Below, piece after piece: positions 6,242 to 14,667 of a stretch of DNA of 64,000 bases (position 1 is the stretch's first letter; each line of letters starts with the position of its first letter). This stretch comes from Halobacillus yeomjeoni (GTDB taxonomy: Bacteria > Bacillota > Bacilli > Bacillales > Halobacillaceae). Where the stretch lies: assembly GCF_020171525.1 (NCBI RefSeq), contig NZ_JAIVAI010000002.1:248001-312000 (forward strand). The letters are read 5' to 3'. The notes below the pieces were generated by a model that saw only the letters and a list, made by a program, of their open reading frames with translations, was not told the DNA's origin and ran no database searches. The translations under genes and the position numbers were made by a program.

Positions 6242-9226
6242 TTATTCAGGTACGACAACCTCCAACTGGACGTTGTCGATTTCGATGGTATGGGCATCGC
6301 TGACAAGTCCCATTAAAAACTTCAAGGAGACTTCGTCATCAGCTGGCATATCCCATTGATACGTGAACGTTTGGTAATCCTGGGTAAGAGAAATCACTTT
6401 TTCAAAAAATCTGTGGTACCCGGCATTTTCAACTGTAACTTCCATATCTCTAGAAACTGTCGACTTCGCATCAAACGTCAGCTGATACGTGACACCTTTG
6501 GTAAGAGATAGGGCAGGATGCTCTGCAAGTACACTCCAAGCATATTTACCTCCGTTTGTGATATCAACCTTCAACACTTCCTGCTGGACATCCACTGAAG
6601 CAACTGCACCCTCGTTATGGATATACGAGGACCACCCATCCATTCCTGCGGAGAAGTCTCCGTTGCTCAACGGATTCATATCCACATTGTCATAATCGAT
6701 GTAGCTTGAAGTCTGAATCAAACGGACATCATCAATTGAAATATCCGAAACTGCTCCTCCGAGGTGAATCAACAGCTGACCTTCAAGATCTGTGGTTTCT
6801 GTTGTCATTTCGAATGGTACGGTATACGTGTTCCAATCTGCATCCAGGGAAACCGATTTCTGTCCGGAGTAAGATGTAGCTCCATCGCTGCTGATGAAAT
6901 CAATCACTGCTGTTTCTCCACTTTGTTCCGCTTTGGCACGGAACGTCAATTCATACGTATTGCCTTTAAGGAACTGAAGTCCTGTCTGTTTCAACTGGAT
7001 ATCTTCAGGGTTCGTGCCTCCATCCGATACGTCGATGTGTAGGAAACGATCATCCGGATCGACGGATGCTACAGCATCTGCGCCGTTTTGAGTCGCGAAA
7101 TCCCAGTAAACCATGCGGCTGAAATCCCCTTGGTCGAAAGTTCCATTGTAAATGTGATTGCCATCTGCTAATGGCTCTTTTTGATTGGACTCCTGTTCCT
7201 GACCTGTAATTTCTTCGATTCTCACATTCCCGATCCAAACCGGATTCGTAGAAACGGATCCCATATTGAACTCGAGACGAGCAGCCAAATCATTATCCTG
7301 ATTATGCTTGAACGTATATTCATACGTCTGAACCGTATCCGTCAGTTCGATTGTCTGCTCACCGGAATAATTCGCATATCCACGCTCAGCTCCTCCGGAT
7401 ACTTTTGTCATGATGGTACGATTGGCATCGGACTTCGCATCGAAGGTCACTTTATAGCTGCGTCCCTCGCCGATGGAAAGCTTTTGGATAAGCTGCAGTG
7501 CCCATAGAGCATTTCCCGGCTGGGTAATTTCAGTTTTTGCAAACGTCGTTCCATCGATGACTTCGGTACTGATGCTGCCCTGCCCTCCGAAATCAGGTAG
7601 AGTCAGGAAGTTCCAGTATGTCTCATCCATCGTATCTGTATTCTCATCAACGATCGCGAAGCCTTTTTCATAAGACGTGTCATAGATCAAGTTGCCATCT
7701 TCCGCCGGCTGTTTCGCTTCTTCCGGAAGAGGTTCAAGATTCGTGCTCGGTTCAACCGGCTCTTTGTAGTCACGCCCTGTCAATTCATACGCGCGTACAT
7801 AGTCGACTTTCATTTTTCCAGGGAACGGTGTGGTTTCATCTGCATTACCACCGTACCAGCCACCGACAGCCAGGTTGAGAATCATATAGAACGGCTGGTC
7901 AAAAGGTGCCGGGAATGTATAATTGGCTGCCTGATCAGGACCTTTGCTGAACCAATTGTTCAACGTCTGGTATAGCTCCCCATCGACATACCAGCGGATT
8001 TCACCAGGTTCCCACTCCACGGAGTACGTGTGGTAACCCGTATAGTCCTCCCCTTCAGGGAAATGGTATTCCTTGCCACGATACGTATTCAACGGATATT
8101 CCTGACCATAGTGGATCGTTCCGCCGATCGTGCTCGTATCATCCCCTGCCGCTTCCATGATGTCAATCTCACCAGAAGCCGGCCACGTTCCATACACACT
8201 ATCTTCAGGCATCATCCAAAAAGCAGGCCAATACCCTTGTCCTTCTGGAAGCTTCATGCGGGCTTCGAACTTACCATATTTTTTACTGAAAAGTCCTTTA
8301 GTTTTCAACTTGGCGGATGTATAGTCGTAAGAACCGTATTCATCCGTAACTGGACTTTTTTCCTTAATTGCTTTGATGACTAAATTTCCATCATCAATAA
8401 ATGAGTTTTTCGAAGAATCGGTATAGTATTGCTGCTCATTGTTTCCCCACCCCGGAGAAACACCATTGCCATCTTCGTCTACAAGCCAGTTCCCCGTATC
8501 GTAGCTCCACTTCGAGGAATCAATGGTTTTAGTTACGAATTCGTCATTCCAGACAAGAGACCAGTCTGAAGCTTCCGATCCCATCGAGTAGACGACCACT
8601 TGATTGACTTCTGATTCATCCAATACAAGTTCGTTCTGAACTTTATCCTGGATATATACCTTCCCTTTGACTTTCGTCGACTTCAAAGAGACGGTTTCCC
8701 CTTCAGCTCCCTCAGTGATGATCAAGTCACCGTCGATGGTCACACCTTCAAGTTCGACACCTGGCTCATTGATCAGAGCTGTACCATTGAAGCTTTCTTC
8801 TTCGTAGGAATCATCTGTGAGTACATAATCCGCCACTGAATTCAGGTACCCTTTCGCCTCATTCCATTTCACTGGCTTGCTCTCATTTTTAGTCGTTTCT
8901 GCCTCCCATGATTGTTTATGGAATACATGCTCTAACAACTCCAGAGCTTCTTTATGTTTAATAGCCGCTTTTCCTTTGCCTTTCCAAAATCCTTTTTCCT
9001 CAGCGATCTGCTGGACCACGTTTTCTTCATATTCTGTGCCCTCGATTGCTTGACTAAGCAAATCTGTGAACACCAAGTAAGAAACGGCCGCTTGATCATT
9101 TGAAGGATAGAAATCTTTCTCCTCCCACAACTCAGCATCCTGCTTCTCATCATCATCCGCAAACACCTGCACCGTCACCATCAGTGACAAGACAGCGACC
9201 ACCAACAACAAACCTATACGTTTCAT
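6242..9226 (-). CDS. Secreted GH16 beta-1,3-glucanase (laminarinase) with three C-terminal carbohydrate-binding modules
   Basis: Extracellular endo-beta-1,3-glucanase, 994 aa. ATG at 9226 behind GGGAGGATGAG is chosen because a signal peptide (MKRIGLLLVVAVLSLM, cleavage near VFA-DD) follows at once. Residues 25-125 are a helical acidic domain. About 145-215 is a strand-rich stretch (GVELEGVTIDGDLIITEG) like a bactofilin-type beta-helix. GH16 spans about 220-482 with the catalytic signature GEIDIMEA (Glu353 nucleophile, Glu358 acid/base) and WPAFWMMP. Three CBM4/9-like beta-sandwich modules follow (about 511-673, 687-840, 852-994). The protein is very acidic, fitting a saline habitat. A GAAAGCGCTTTC palindrome upstream suggests catabolite control. 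Confidence 0.9.
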   Translation of the reverse strand: MKRIGLLLVVAVLSLMVTVQVFADDDEKQDAELWEEKDFYPSNDQAAVSYLVFTDLLSQAIEGTEYEENVVQQIAEEKGFWKGKGKAAIKHKEALELLEHVFHKQSWEAETTKNESKPVKWNEAKGYLNSVADYVLTDDSYEEESFNGTALINEPGVELEGVTIDGDLIITEGAEGETVSLKSTKVKGKVYIQDKVQNELVLDESEVNQVVVYSMGSEASDWSLVWNDEFVTKTIDSSKWSYDTGNWLVDEDGNGVSPGWGNNEQQYYTDSSKNSFIDDGNLVIKAIKEKSPVTDEYGSYDYTSAKLKTKGLFSKKYGKFEARMKLPEGQGYWPAFWMMPEDSVYGTWPASGEIDIMEAAGDDTSTIGGTIHYGQEYPLNTYRGKEYHFPEGEDYTGYHTYSVEWEPGEIRWYVDGELYQTLNNWFSKGPDQAANYTFPAPFDQPFYMILNLAVGGWYGGNADETTPFPGKMKVDYVRAYELTGRDYKEPVEPSTNLEPLPEEAKQPAEDGNLIYDTSYEKGFAIVDENTDTMDETYWNFLTLPDFGGQGSISTEVIDGTTFAKTEITQPGNALWALQLIQKLSIGEGRSYKVTFDAKSDANRTIMTKVSGGAERGYANYSGEQTIELTDTVQTYEYTFKHNQDNDLAARLEFNMGSVSTNPVWIGNVRIEEITGQEQESNQKEPLADGNHIYNGTFDQGDFSRMVYWDFATQNGADAVASVDPDDRFLHIDVSDGGTNPEDIQLKQTGLQFLKGNTYELTFRAKAEQSGETAVIDFISSDGATSYSGQKSVSLDADWNTYTVPFEMTTETTDLEGQLLIHLGGAVSDISIDDVRLIQTSSYIDYDNVDMNPLSNGDFSAGMDGWSSYIHNEGAVASVDVQQEVLKVDITNGGKYAWSVLAEHPALSLTKGVTYQLTFDAKSTVSRDMEVTVENAGYHRFFEKVISLTQDYQTFTYQWDMPADDEVSLKFLMGLVSDAHTIEIDNVQLEVVVPE

Positions 9227-9614
9227 CCACTCATCCTCCCTGTTTAGTGACCGGAAAAGAAACAACGAAACCGGTTTCCTTATCCGGTAAGAAAAAAGCA
9301 CAATCTATTATTCTTTGATTAAAAATCACCAATAGAAAGCGCTTTCGTAACAACGTAAAAAATAAGCTGTGCGTTTCTACTAGAATATCATAAATTTTCC
9401 AAAATTCTAGTTTTTCTACTAAAAAAGTTTATAATTTTCAGCTTTCAATTTGTATTCCTGTAACGACAGACCTGTTTGGTATAGAAAAATGTTAGGAGAA
9501 TTCTTAATAACATTGAAAAACCTGGATGAATTTTACTAGAATCAATACAGTTGTCTTTTTTATATACAAACTCAAAGGTACAAATCCAAATGAATAATTT
9601 GTTCAGGTGATGAA
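9227..9614. promoter_or_regulatory. Divergent regulatory region with a cre-like palindrome and TACTAGAAT repeats
   Basis: This 388-bp AT-rich gap separates the GH16 and VanZ genes and has no ORF with a ribosome binding site. It holds a perfect 12-bp palindrome GAAAGCGCTTTC (9337-9348), matching the core of CcpA or other LacI-family operators. It also has CTAGAAT (9380-9386) facing ATTCTAG (9404-9410), and a further TACTAGAAT near 9534-9542. The palindrome is on the laminarinase side and could bring about carbon catabolite repression. Confidence 0.5.
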
Positions 9615-10286
9615 ATGGAAAATGAAAGTAAACAAAAACTATTGTTAAGCACCACCGTCGTCGTATCCATATTCTATTTAATATTTGCGATGAGTCAGAC
9701 CTCCCTGCCTACATCAATTGCAAACTGGATCATACCGTTCTCAGCCGCATTGATGATAGGCTCAAAAAGTAAGGTTGATACAAAATTCAAGTATCTGATT
9801 TTCATCCTGTTTATCCTCTACATATTTGTCTTATATCAATATGTCCTGTACCTAAGTGTTGAATTTTTCAATATGAATAATTACCACGGTGATTTCGGAT
9901 TGACAGAAGAAAATTTAAACTTGATACCTTTTGCCTCAATTTTGGGTACGCTGAATGATCACCTGTTTGTTCTACCCAAATATGTGCAGCTGCTCGGCAA
10001 CCTATTATTGCTTACTCCATTCGCCTTCGCCTTGTTGCATTTAAGAATAGTCCAAAGCAGTAAAAAAGTAGTCATCAGCCTATTTATCACTACACTTTTT
10101 ATCGAATCAGCGCAACTTATTCAAACCTACACCCTTACCGGATTCACTCAAAGAGCCGGTGTTGGCAGGGCAACGGATGTCGACGATATAATTCTGAACA
10201 CTTTAAGTGCTGTTATTGGTGTGGGAATTTATCGGCTCTACTCTTTAGTCATTGATAGATTTAAATTAAGCGGCAGTGGAAGTTAA
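9615..10286 (+). CDS. VanZ-family membrane protein
   Basis: 223 aa with six or so hydrophobic segments. The VanZ-like signature is in the second half: NLIPF before a Gly-Asn-Leu membrane segment (GNLLLLTPFAFALL), a Glu-Ser followed by QLIQ, and a conserved polar loop (GRATDVDDIILNTLSAVIG). VanZ proteins are integral membrane proteins linked in some bacteria to teicoplanin or lipoglycopeptide tolerance, but most chromosomal copies have no assigned role. ATG start behind AGGTGATGAA. The stop lies within 50 bp of the Imm26 gene, so the two may be cotranscribed. Confidence 0.8.
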   Translation: MENESKQKLLLSTTVVVSIFYLIFAMSQTSLPTSIANWIIPFSAALMIGSKSKVDTKFKYLIFILFILYIFVLYQYVLYLSVEFFNMNNYHGDFGLTEENLNLIPFASILGTLNDHLFVLPKYVQLLGNLLLLTPFAFALLHLRIVQSSKKVVISLFITTLFIESAQLIQTYTLTGFTQRAGVGRATDVDDIILNTLSAVIGVGIYRLYSLVIDRFKLSGSGS

Positions 10287-10332
10287 AAAGATTATCATAT
10301 CACTCAGAAACCAAAAAAAGAAGTGTACTGTA

Positions 10333-10755
10333 ATGCCAAAGAGACAGCGGATTAAGACCGGTGATGTATTGGCGATCCCATTGCCGGATGATACATTCGC
10401 ATTCGGGAAAATATTCAACGATGCCGGGATAGGTATTTATAAATACATAGGAAAAGATTACAATGACTTACCCCAGAAAGAAGAATTCCAATTCATTGTA
10501 GGTGTGTATGATGATGTAGTGAAATCTGGAGAATGGCCGAAAGTTGATTATCGTCCATTTGAAGATGAGGAAAGTGCCTGGTCTCCTCCTTCTTGTATAT
10601 TTGATGTTATATCGAAAGGGTCCTCGATCTATCATAAGGGTGAAATTTATGATTCTACCGAAGACGAGTGTGAAGGATTGGAGGTTGCTGCTATATGGGA
10701 AGGGCATGCAATAATTAAAAGAATTATGGGAGATGAAAGCTGGAGAGAGTTTTAA
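10333..10755 (+). CDS. Imm26-family putative immunity protein
   Basis: 140 aa from ATG 10333 (MPKRQRIKTGD); an upstream in-frame start inside the VanZ gene lacks a ribosome binding site. The N-terminal segment GDVLAIPLPDDTFAFGKIF is the hallmark of immunity protein 26 (Imm26), a family predicted to neutralise polymorphic toxins. No toxin, WXG100 or LXG gene lies next to it, so it is an orphan here. It may protect against toxins of neighbouring strains. The partner is unknown. Confidence 0.65.
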   Translation: MPKRQRIKTGDVLAIPLPDDTFAFGKIFNDAGIGIYKYIGKDYNDLPQKEEFQFIVGVYDDVVKSGEWPKVDYRPFEDEESAWSPPSCIFDVISKGSSIYHKGEIYDSTEDECEGLEVAAIWEGHAIIKRIMGDESWREF

Positions 10756-10775
10756 GCACGTCTCAGCACCCATTC

Positions 10776-10810
10776 AAAAAGACCAAGGAATGAAACCCTT
10801 GGTCTTTCTT
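10776..10810. terminator. Convergent terminator between imm26 and uspA
   Basis: AAAAGACCAAGG pairs with CCTTGGTCTTT around a short loop, with A- and T-rich flanks. It serves both converging genes. Confidence 0.8.
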
Positions 10811-10816
10811 CTACAT

Positions 10817-11245
10817 TTATTTCATCACTAAAACCGGACACGTCGCATTCTGGACGACATTGTTACTCACACTACCCAGGAACAACCGCTTCACATTTCC
10901 GAGACTGCGGTTACCGATAATGATCAAATCCATGTCCTGTTCCTCTGCATATTTACAAATACTTTCCCCCGGGTTGCCTTTACCGGCAAGCACTTTCGTC
11001 AACACCCGGAAATCTTCTTCAGCAAGTTCCCGCTTGATATCTTCCATCCCATCTTCCATGGTGGCCGCCATTTCCTTCGCGATTTCATTCGATACCGCGG
11101 CGAAAGTGGAAGGACCATCAGGGCTGGCGACTTGAACGATGTGCACTTCTTTGTCTTCAGCGTGCGGGGCCTGATTTTTCACTTCCCATAGAGCTCTCTG
11201 ACTGCACTCACTACCATCATAAGCAACGAGTATTTTTACCGTCAT
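10817..11245 (-). CDS. Universal stress protein, UspA family
   Basis: Small cytoplasmic nucleotide-binding stress protein, 142 aa, single Usp domain. Starts MTVKILVAYDGSECSQRAL, with the conserved Asp in the first nucleotide-binding loop. Near the C-terminus is the ATP-binding motif of the ATP-binding subclass (GNRSLGNVKRLFLGSVSNNV: Gly-x2-Gly-x9-Gly-Ser with slight variation). ATG behind GGAGGGTTTCCCG. It lies alone between convergent and divergent neighbours. Confidence 0.9.
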   Translation of the reverse strand: MTVKILVAYDGSECSQRALWEVKNQAPHAEDKEVHIVQVASPDGPSTFAAVSNEIAKEMAATMEDGMEDIKRELAEEDFRVLTKVLAGKGNPGESICKYAEEQDMDLIIIGNRSLGNVKRLFLGSVSNNVVQNATCPVLVMK

Positions 11246-11399
11246 CGGGAAACCCTCCTATGATTTTCAAGAACCTGCTGTACTTCTATTCTACCATTTT
11301 TGTAAGCGTTTTTACAGAGGGCGATTGAGTTTGCCCAGCCCCCCACAAGGGTAATAGATGACCAGTATAAATTACATAGAGTTTAGAGGAGAGGTATAC

Positions 11400-12710
11400 A
11401 TGACAAAAAACAAAACCATCCCACGCGCCGAACAATGGGATCAAACGTTTTCCCTCATCGATGAAGGATTTGAATTCTTACCGGGACAGCGGGATCAACT
11501 GGGATCGGATTTATTCGAAACCCGTCTGCTTGGAAAGAAAGCAGTCTGCATCGCTGGAGAGGAAGCGGCAGAAATCTTCTATGATACAGAAAAATTCAAA
11601 CGTGAAGGAGCAATGCCGAAGCCGTTAAAAATGTCGCTGTTCGGTGAAGGAAGTCTCCACGGGATGGACGGTGAAGCCCACCGCAACCGGAAGCGCACGT
11701 TCCTTTCCATGTTCACGCCTGATCGTGTCGAAGAGTTGAAGCAGATGGCTCTGAAACATTTGGATGCGAAAGTGGATGAATGGGAGCATCGCGACCAAGT
11801 GGTTCTTTTTGATGAAATGCAGGAAATCCTCACACGTGCAGGCTGTGAATGGGCCGGTGTCCCGCTCCAGGAAAGTGAAGTGAAGCAGCGGACGACAGAA
11901 ATGATCGATATGATCGATTCCTTCGGTGGCTCCCTCTCCCGCTTCCGCAAAGGGAAAAAAGCACGGGACAGCCATCAGGCATGGCTGGAAAAAATAATCA
12001 AAGACGTCCGTAAAGGGAAGCTCAACCCTGAGCCGAATACAGCCGCCTATATCATGGCTCACCACCGCGAAACGAACGGGAAGAAATGGGATACGAAGAC
12101 CGCGGCTGTCGAGTTGAGCAACTCGTTCCGCCCCCTTCTCGCTACAGCCTATTTCCTGATCCTTGGCGCGCTCGCTATGCACCAACACCCGGAGACCGCA
12201 GAAAAATTGAAAAACGGCCCCGACTCTTACGGTCACTGGTTCGCCCAGGAAACACGCCGCTACTATCCTTTCGTGCCGGCAATGATCGCAAAAGTGGATA
12301 AACCCTTCCTATGGAAAGGCTATGAATTCAAGAAAAACACACGGGTCGTGCTCGATCTCTTCGGAACGAACCGCCACCCGGACAGCTGGGATGACCCGAA
12401 TGCATTCATCCCGGAACGGTTCGACAACTGGCAGGGCAGTCCCTTCGCTTTCGTACCACAAGGCGGAGGCGATCATCACACCGGACACCGCTGTGCCGGG
12501 GAATGGCTGACCGTTTTGGTCATGAGTTCTTTCTTCGAATTTTTCGCGAAAAACATCGAGTATGATGTGCCCGAGCAGGATTTATCATTCAGTCTGAAGC
12601 GGATGCCGACGTATCCGAAGAGTGGATTCATCATCGAGAATGTAAGAAAAACCGCTGATTATGAGGAGACTTTAAGGGAATTGAATAAAGGGTTTTCAGC
12701 TGTAAGGTGA
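11400..12710 (+). CDS. CYP152-family cytochrome P450 (fatty-acid peroxygenase, possible decarboxylase)
   Basis: Cytosolic heme-thiolate enzyme of the CYP152 family, which uses H2O2 to hydroxylate or decarboxylate fatty acids. 436 aa from ATG 11400 behind GGAGAGG. The heme ligand is Cys365 in GHRCAGEW. Arg244 in the I-helix (NSFRPLLA) matches the carboxylate-anchoring Arg of P450-BSbeta and OleT. A His (His87, in FGEGSLHGMDG) sits where OleT has His85, whereas P450-BSbeta has Gln. That favours, but does not prove, 1-alkene formation as well as alpha/beta-hydroxylation. Monocistronic with its own terminator. Confidence 0.9.
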   Translation: MTKNKTIPRAEQWDQTFSLIDEGFEFLPGQRDQLGSDLFETRLLGKKAVCIAGEEAAEIFYDTEKFKREGAMPKPLKMSLFGEGSLHGMDGEAHRNRKRTFLSMFTPDRVEELKQMALKHLDAKVDEWEHRDQVVLFDEMQEILTRAGCEWAGVPLQESEVKQRTTEMIDMIDSFGGSLSRFRKGKKARDSHQAWLEKIIKDVRKGKLNPEPNTAAYIMAHHRETNGKKWDTKTAAVELSNSFRPLLATAYFLILGALAMHQHPETAEKLKNGPDSYGHWFAQETRRYYPFVPAMIAKVDKPFLWKGYEFKKNTRVVLDLFGTNRHPDSWDDPNAFIPERFDNWQGSPFAFVPQGGGDHHTGHRCAGEWLTVLVMSSFFEFFAKNIEYDVPEQDLSFSLKRMPTYPKSGFIIENVRKTADYEETLRELNKGFSAVR

Positions 12711-12762
12711 AAAATGCCTGCTTCCAACTGTGATTCTCACATCGGGAGCAGGTATTTTTACT
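12711..12762 (+). terminator. Terminator of the P450 gene
   Basis: AAAAATGCCTGCTTCC pairs with GGGAGCAGGTATTTTT around a long loop, ending in a T-rich run just after the P450 stop. Confidence 0.65.
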
Positions 12763-12859
12763 TGATTCCGAACCCTTTTTAAAACCCGGGGGCTTTAGTC
12801 CTCTTTTTCATATAGACTTTATTTGATACGCTCAGACTTGCTAAAGGAGGAGGATTCAA

Positions 12860-13291
12860 ATGAAAAAACTAGTCTTACTCTTGATCTCGCTTTTATTTAT
12901 CGTCGGATGTCAAGAAGATGAGAAGACAGGTACAAATGTAGATGGACAGGAAAAAATCCCATATACATATACCTTTGAAAAGGAAACGGGTGATTATATC
13001 ATCACTCATGATATTGAAGGGATGTTTTTCGACATCGAGAAAAGTTTTCAAGCTAAACACTCTATAACGTTACAACCTAAAGGAAATCCTTCTTCACAGG
13101 AGATTAAAATTTCTGTTCCAAAACTTGAACTTGAAAAAACCATGACGATCGAAGCGGAGACCACAGTCGAGGCACTAACAATGACAGATTTTGAAAAAGA
13201 AGAACTTGAAAACTTAAATTCTTTAAACATGACAATAATGACTAGTGATATCGAAGAAGAAATCACTCTCCGTAAACAAGAAAGTGAATAA
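12860..13291 (+). CDS. Hypothetical lipoprotein, 143 aa
   Basis: A type II signal peptide with lipobox IVGC (Cys15) follows a strong ribosome binding site (AAAGGAGGAGG). The mature part is acidic and strand-rich with repeated Thr/Glu patterns, ending in EEITLRKQESE. It is probably anchored to the outer face of the membrane. No domain recognised. A stem-loop terminator follows within 10 bp. Confidence 0.7.
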   Translation: MKKLVLLLISLLFIVGCQEDEKTGTNVDGQEKIPYTYTFEKETGDYIITHDIEGMFFDIEKSFQAKHSITLQPKGNPSSQEIKISVPKLELEKTMTIEAETTVEALTMTDFEKEELENLNSLNMTIMTSDIEEEITLRKQESE

Positions 13292-13295
13292 ACCA

Positions 13296-13326
13296 GTAAA
13301 AGCCCCCTTATGAAGGGGGCTCTTAT
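13296..13326. terminator. Terminator after the lipoprotein gene
   Basis: AAAAGCCCCCTT pairs with AAGGGGGCTCTT around a short loop. It also lies just beyond the stop of the convergent minus-strand gene at 13374. Confidence 0.75.
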
Positions 13327-13373
13327 ATTAGAAAACGGCTACGATACGAATTATCAAGCAAAATGGACTTCAC

Positions 13374-13865
13374 TTAATAGCTTTGACGTTGAAAATCAGG
13401 GAGCTGGTGATGTCGCAGCAGGTCATACACGACCCTTCCATTGCTCGGCTTCCCATCCGGATAATAAATCGGCAGCACATCAAACAAAAGGAAATAGAGC
13501 GCATAAAAGATGAACTGTTCCCAGAAACCCTGCGGCTGCAGCCAACCAGCATGAGCCATCGAATTGACCAATACCGCTGCCGCAATCGTACTGATGATAG
13601 GGGAAGCATAAATCAAGAGATGCACCCAGCGATTGTTTGATTCGATTTCCGTATGACTGCACCAGCTATACATGAAATAATATTTTCTTATTTCAAAGAC
13701 ACCGAGCCGGAACAGGACAGGCCCACAACCGACGGTAACTTTTGAACTTTTCACACCGAACAGGTGCGTGACGACGAGATATCCGACTTCTCTAATAATA
13801 GAAACCGTCGGCAGAATGATAAAGGCGGACAGGAGTAATTTGATGATATCCGTGAAGCCGAACAT
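13374..13865 (-). CDS. M50-like membrane protein with degenerate zinc motif
   Basis: 163 aa from ATG 13865 (MFGFTD), 8 bp behind AAAGGA; the ATG six bases upstream is too close to it. Four hydrophobic segments. The first carries REVGYLVVTHLFGV, which aligns with the HExxH motif and following residues of M50/site-2-type proteases (HELGHxxxxxxFGV), but both zinc histidines are replaced (Arg, Tyr). The third motif region reads LPIYYPDGKPSNGR, like the family's NLLPxxxxDGG. I infer a catalytically dead M50 relative; chaperone-like or regulatory roles are possible. No partner gene is evident. Confidence 0.55.
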   Translation of the reverse strand: MFGFTDIIKLLLSAFIILPTVSIIREVGYLVVTHLFGVKSSKVTVGCGPVLFRLGVFEIRKYYFMYSWCSHTEIESNNRWVHLLIYASPIISTIAAAVLVNSMAHAGWLQPQGFWEQFIFYALYFLLFDVLPIYYPDGKPSNGRVVYDLLRHHQLPDFQRQSY

Positions 13866-14111
13866 ATGCATATTCCTTTCTTTTGTTGATTGATTTCAGA
13901 AGCTGCTCTCCCCTGAATTTTCATGTTTCGTATCCCTCTGATTTCCGTTGAATAGAGCCGCTAAACTTCTTTATTCCGCCTCGTTCAATTATGGACAATC
14001 CACACATATCAAAATCGATAAAAACGTTGATTTCATGGGATTCATAACCGTGAATGATGGTGTATGAAATTTCAGTTACAAACTTTTCAAAACCATTACT
14101 TCATGAAAAAT
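13866..14111. other. Gene-free intergenic region
   Basis: Together with the adjacent terminator this gives about 300 bp between two minus-strand genes. No ORF with a ribosome binding site is seen. A loose inverted repeat (TTCATA near 14041, TATGAA near 14063) may mark a regulatory site for the M50-like gene. Confidence 0.4.
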
Positions 14112-14166
14112 AAAAAAATGCCCTCCCCCTCAGGTTAAAGATTAACCCAAGGGGGCAGGCATTTTT
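14112..14166 (-). terminator. Long two-part hairpin terminator
   Basis: An outer stem AAAATGCC / GGCATTTTT with inner CCTCCCC / GGGGG and GGTTAA / TTAACC pairs gives a long hairpin ending in T-runs on both strands. It closes the minus-strand gene ending at 14173. Confidence 0.7.
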
Positions 14167-14172
14167 CACATC

Positions 14173-14544
14173 TCAAAATTTGTACCCGAACACTGCCACA
14201 TCCACCGCATTCAGTCCAGCCCCATGCTCCCCTTCCGCTTTGATGGCAAGCATCAAGCCCGGAACATCATACGTCCTTGTGAACTGCTCCCCCGGCTCAA
14301 GCGTCAGCGTATCCAGCACCAGGAAGCTGACTCGGTTGATCTTCATGATGAGCTTGAACGTGACCGCACCTTCTGAGATCACCCGGTTGCCCCCGACAAT
14401 CCGGATCGTGTAAAAGGGCTGAACCTGAATACCTTCACTCAAGTCCTCCGTCACTTCAACAGGTTTCCCCGACCGAACGATATGTCCGCCTGGTTCGGTC
14501 ACAAACAGAAGATGGTTCCCTGACTTTATCCGTTGATGAGACAT
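14173..14544 (-). CDS. Hypothetical beta-rich protein, 123 aa
   Basis: ATG 14544 behind AAGGAGAAAGC. Almost entirely alternating hydrophobic and polar residues suggesting a beta-sandwich (NHLLFVTEPGGHIV, FYTIRIVGG, VTFKLIMKINRVSFLVLDTLTL). No Cys, signal peptide or membrane segment. The size and strand content would fit a spore-surface or adhesin-like jelly-roll domain, but that is a guess. Family not recognised. Confidence 0.6.
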   Translation of the reverse strand: MSHQRIKSGNHLLFVTEPGGHIVRSGKPVEVTEDLSEGIQVQPFYTIRIVGGNRVISEGAVTFKLIMKINRVSFLVLDTLTLEPGEQFTRTYDVPGLMLAIKAEGEHGAGLNAVDVAVFGYKF

Positions 14545-14667
14545 CCCGCTTTCTCCTTGCTTTTTTTAATATCCTATGTAGGAAAAATAAAAAAGGAAGC
14601 CCGCTGGTCACCTTAAAACAAAAAATGCCTGCCCCCTTCCAGGAACAAGCACCTTCCATCCATACGA

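Noticed and set aside
11625-12236. 203-aa open frame antisense to the P450 gene
   Set aside because: P450 motifs on the plus strand are decisive; the antisense frame has no ribosome binding site.
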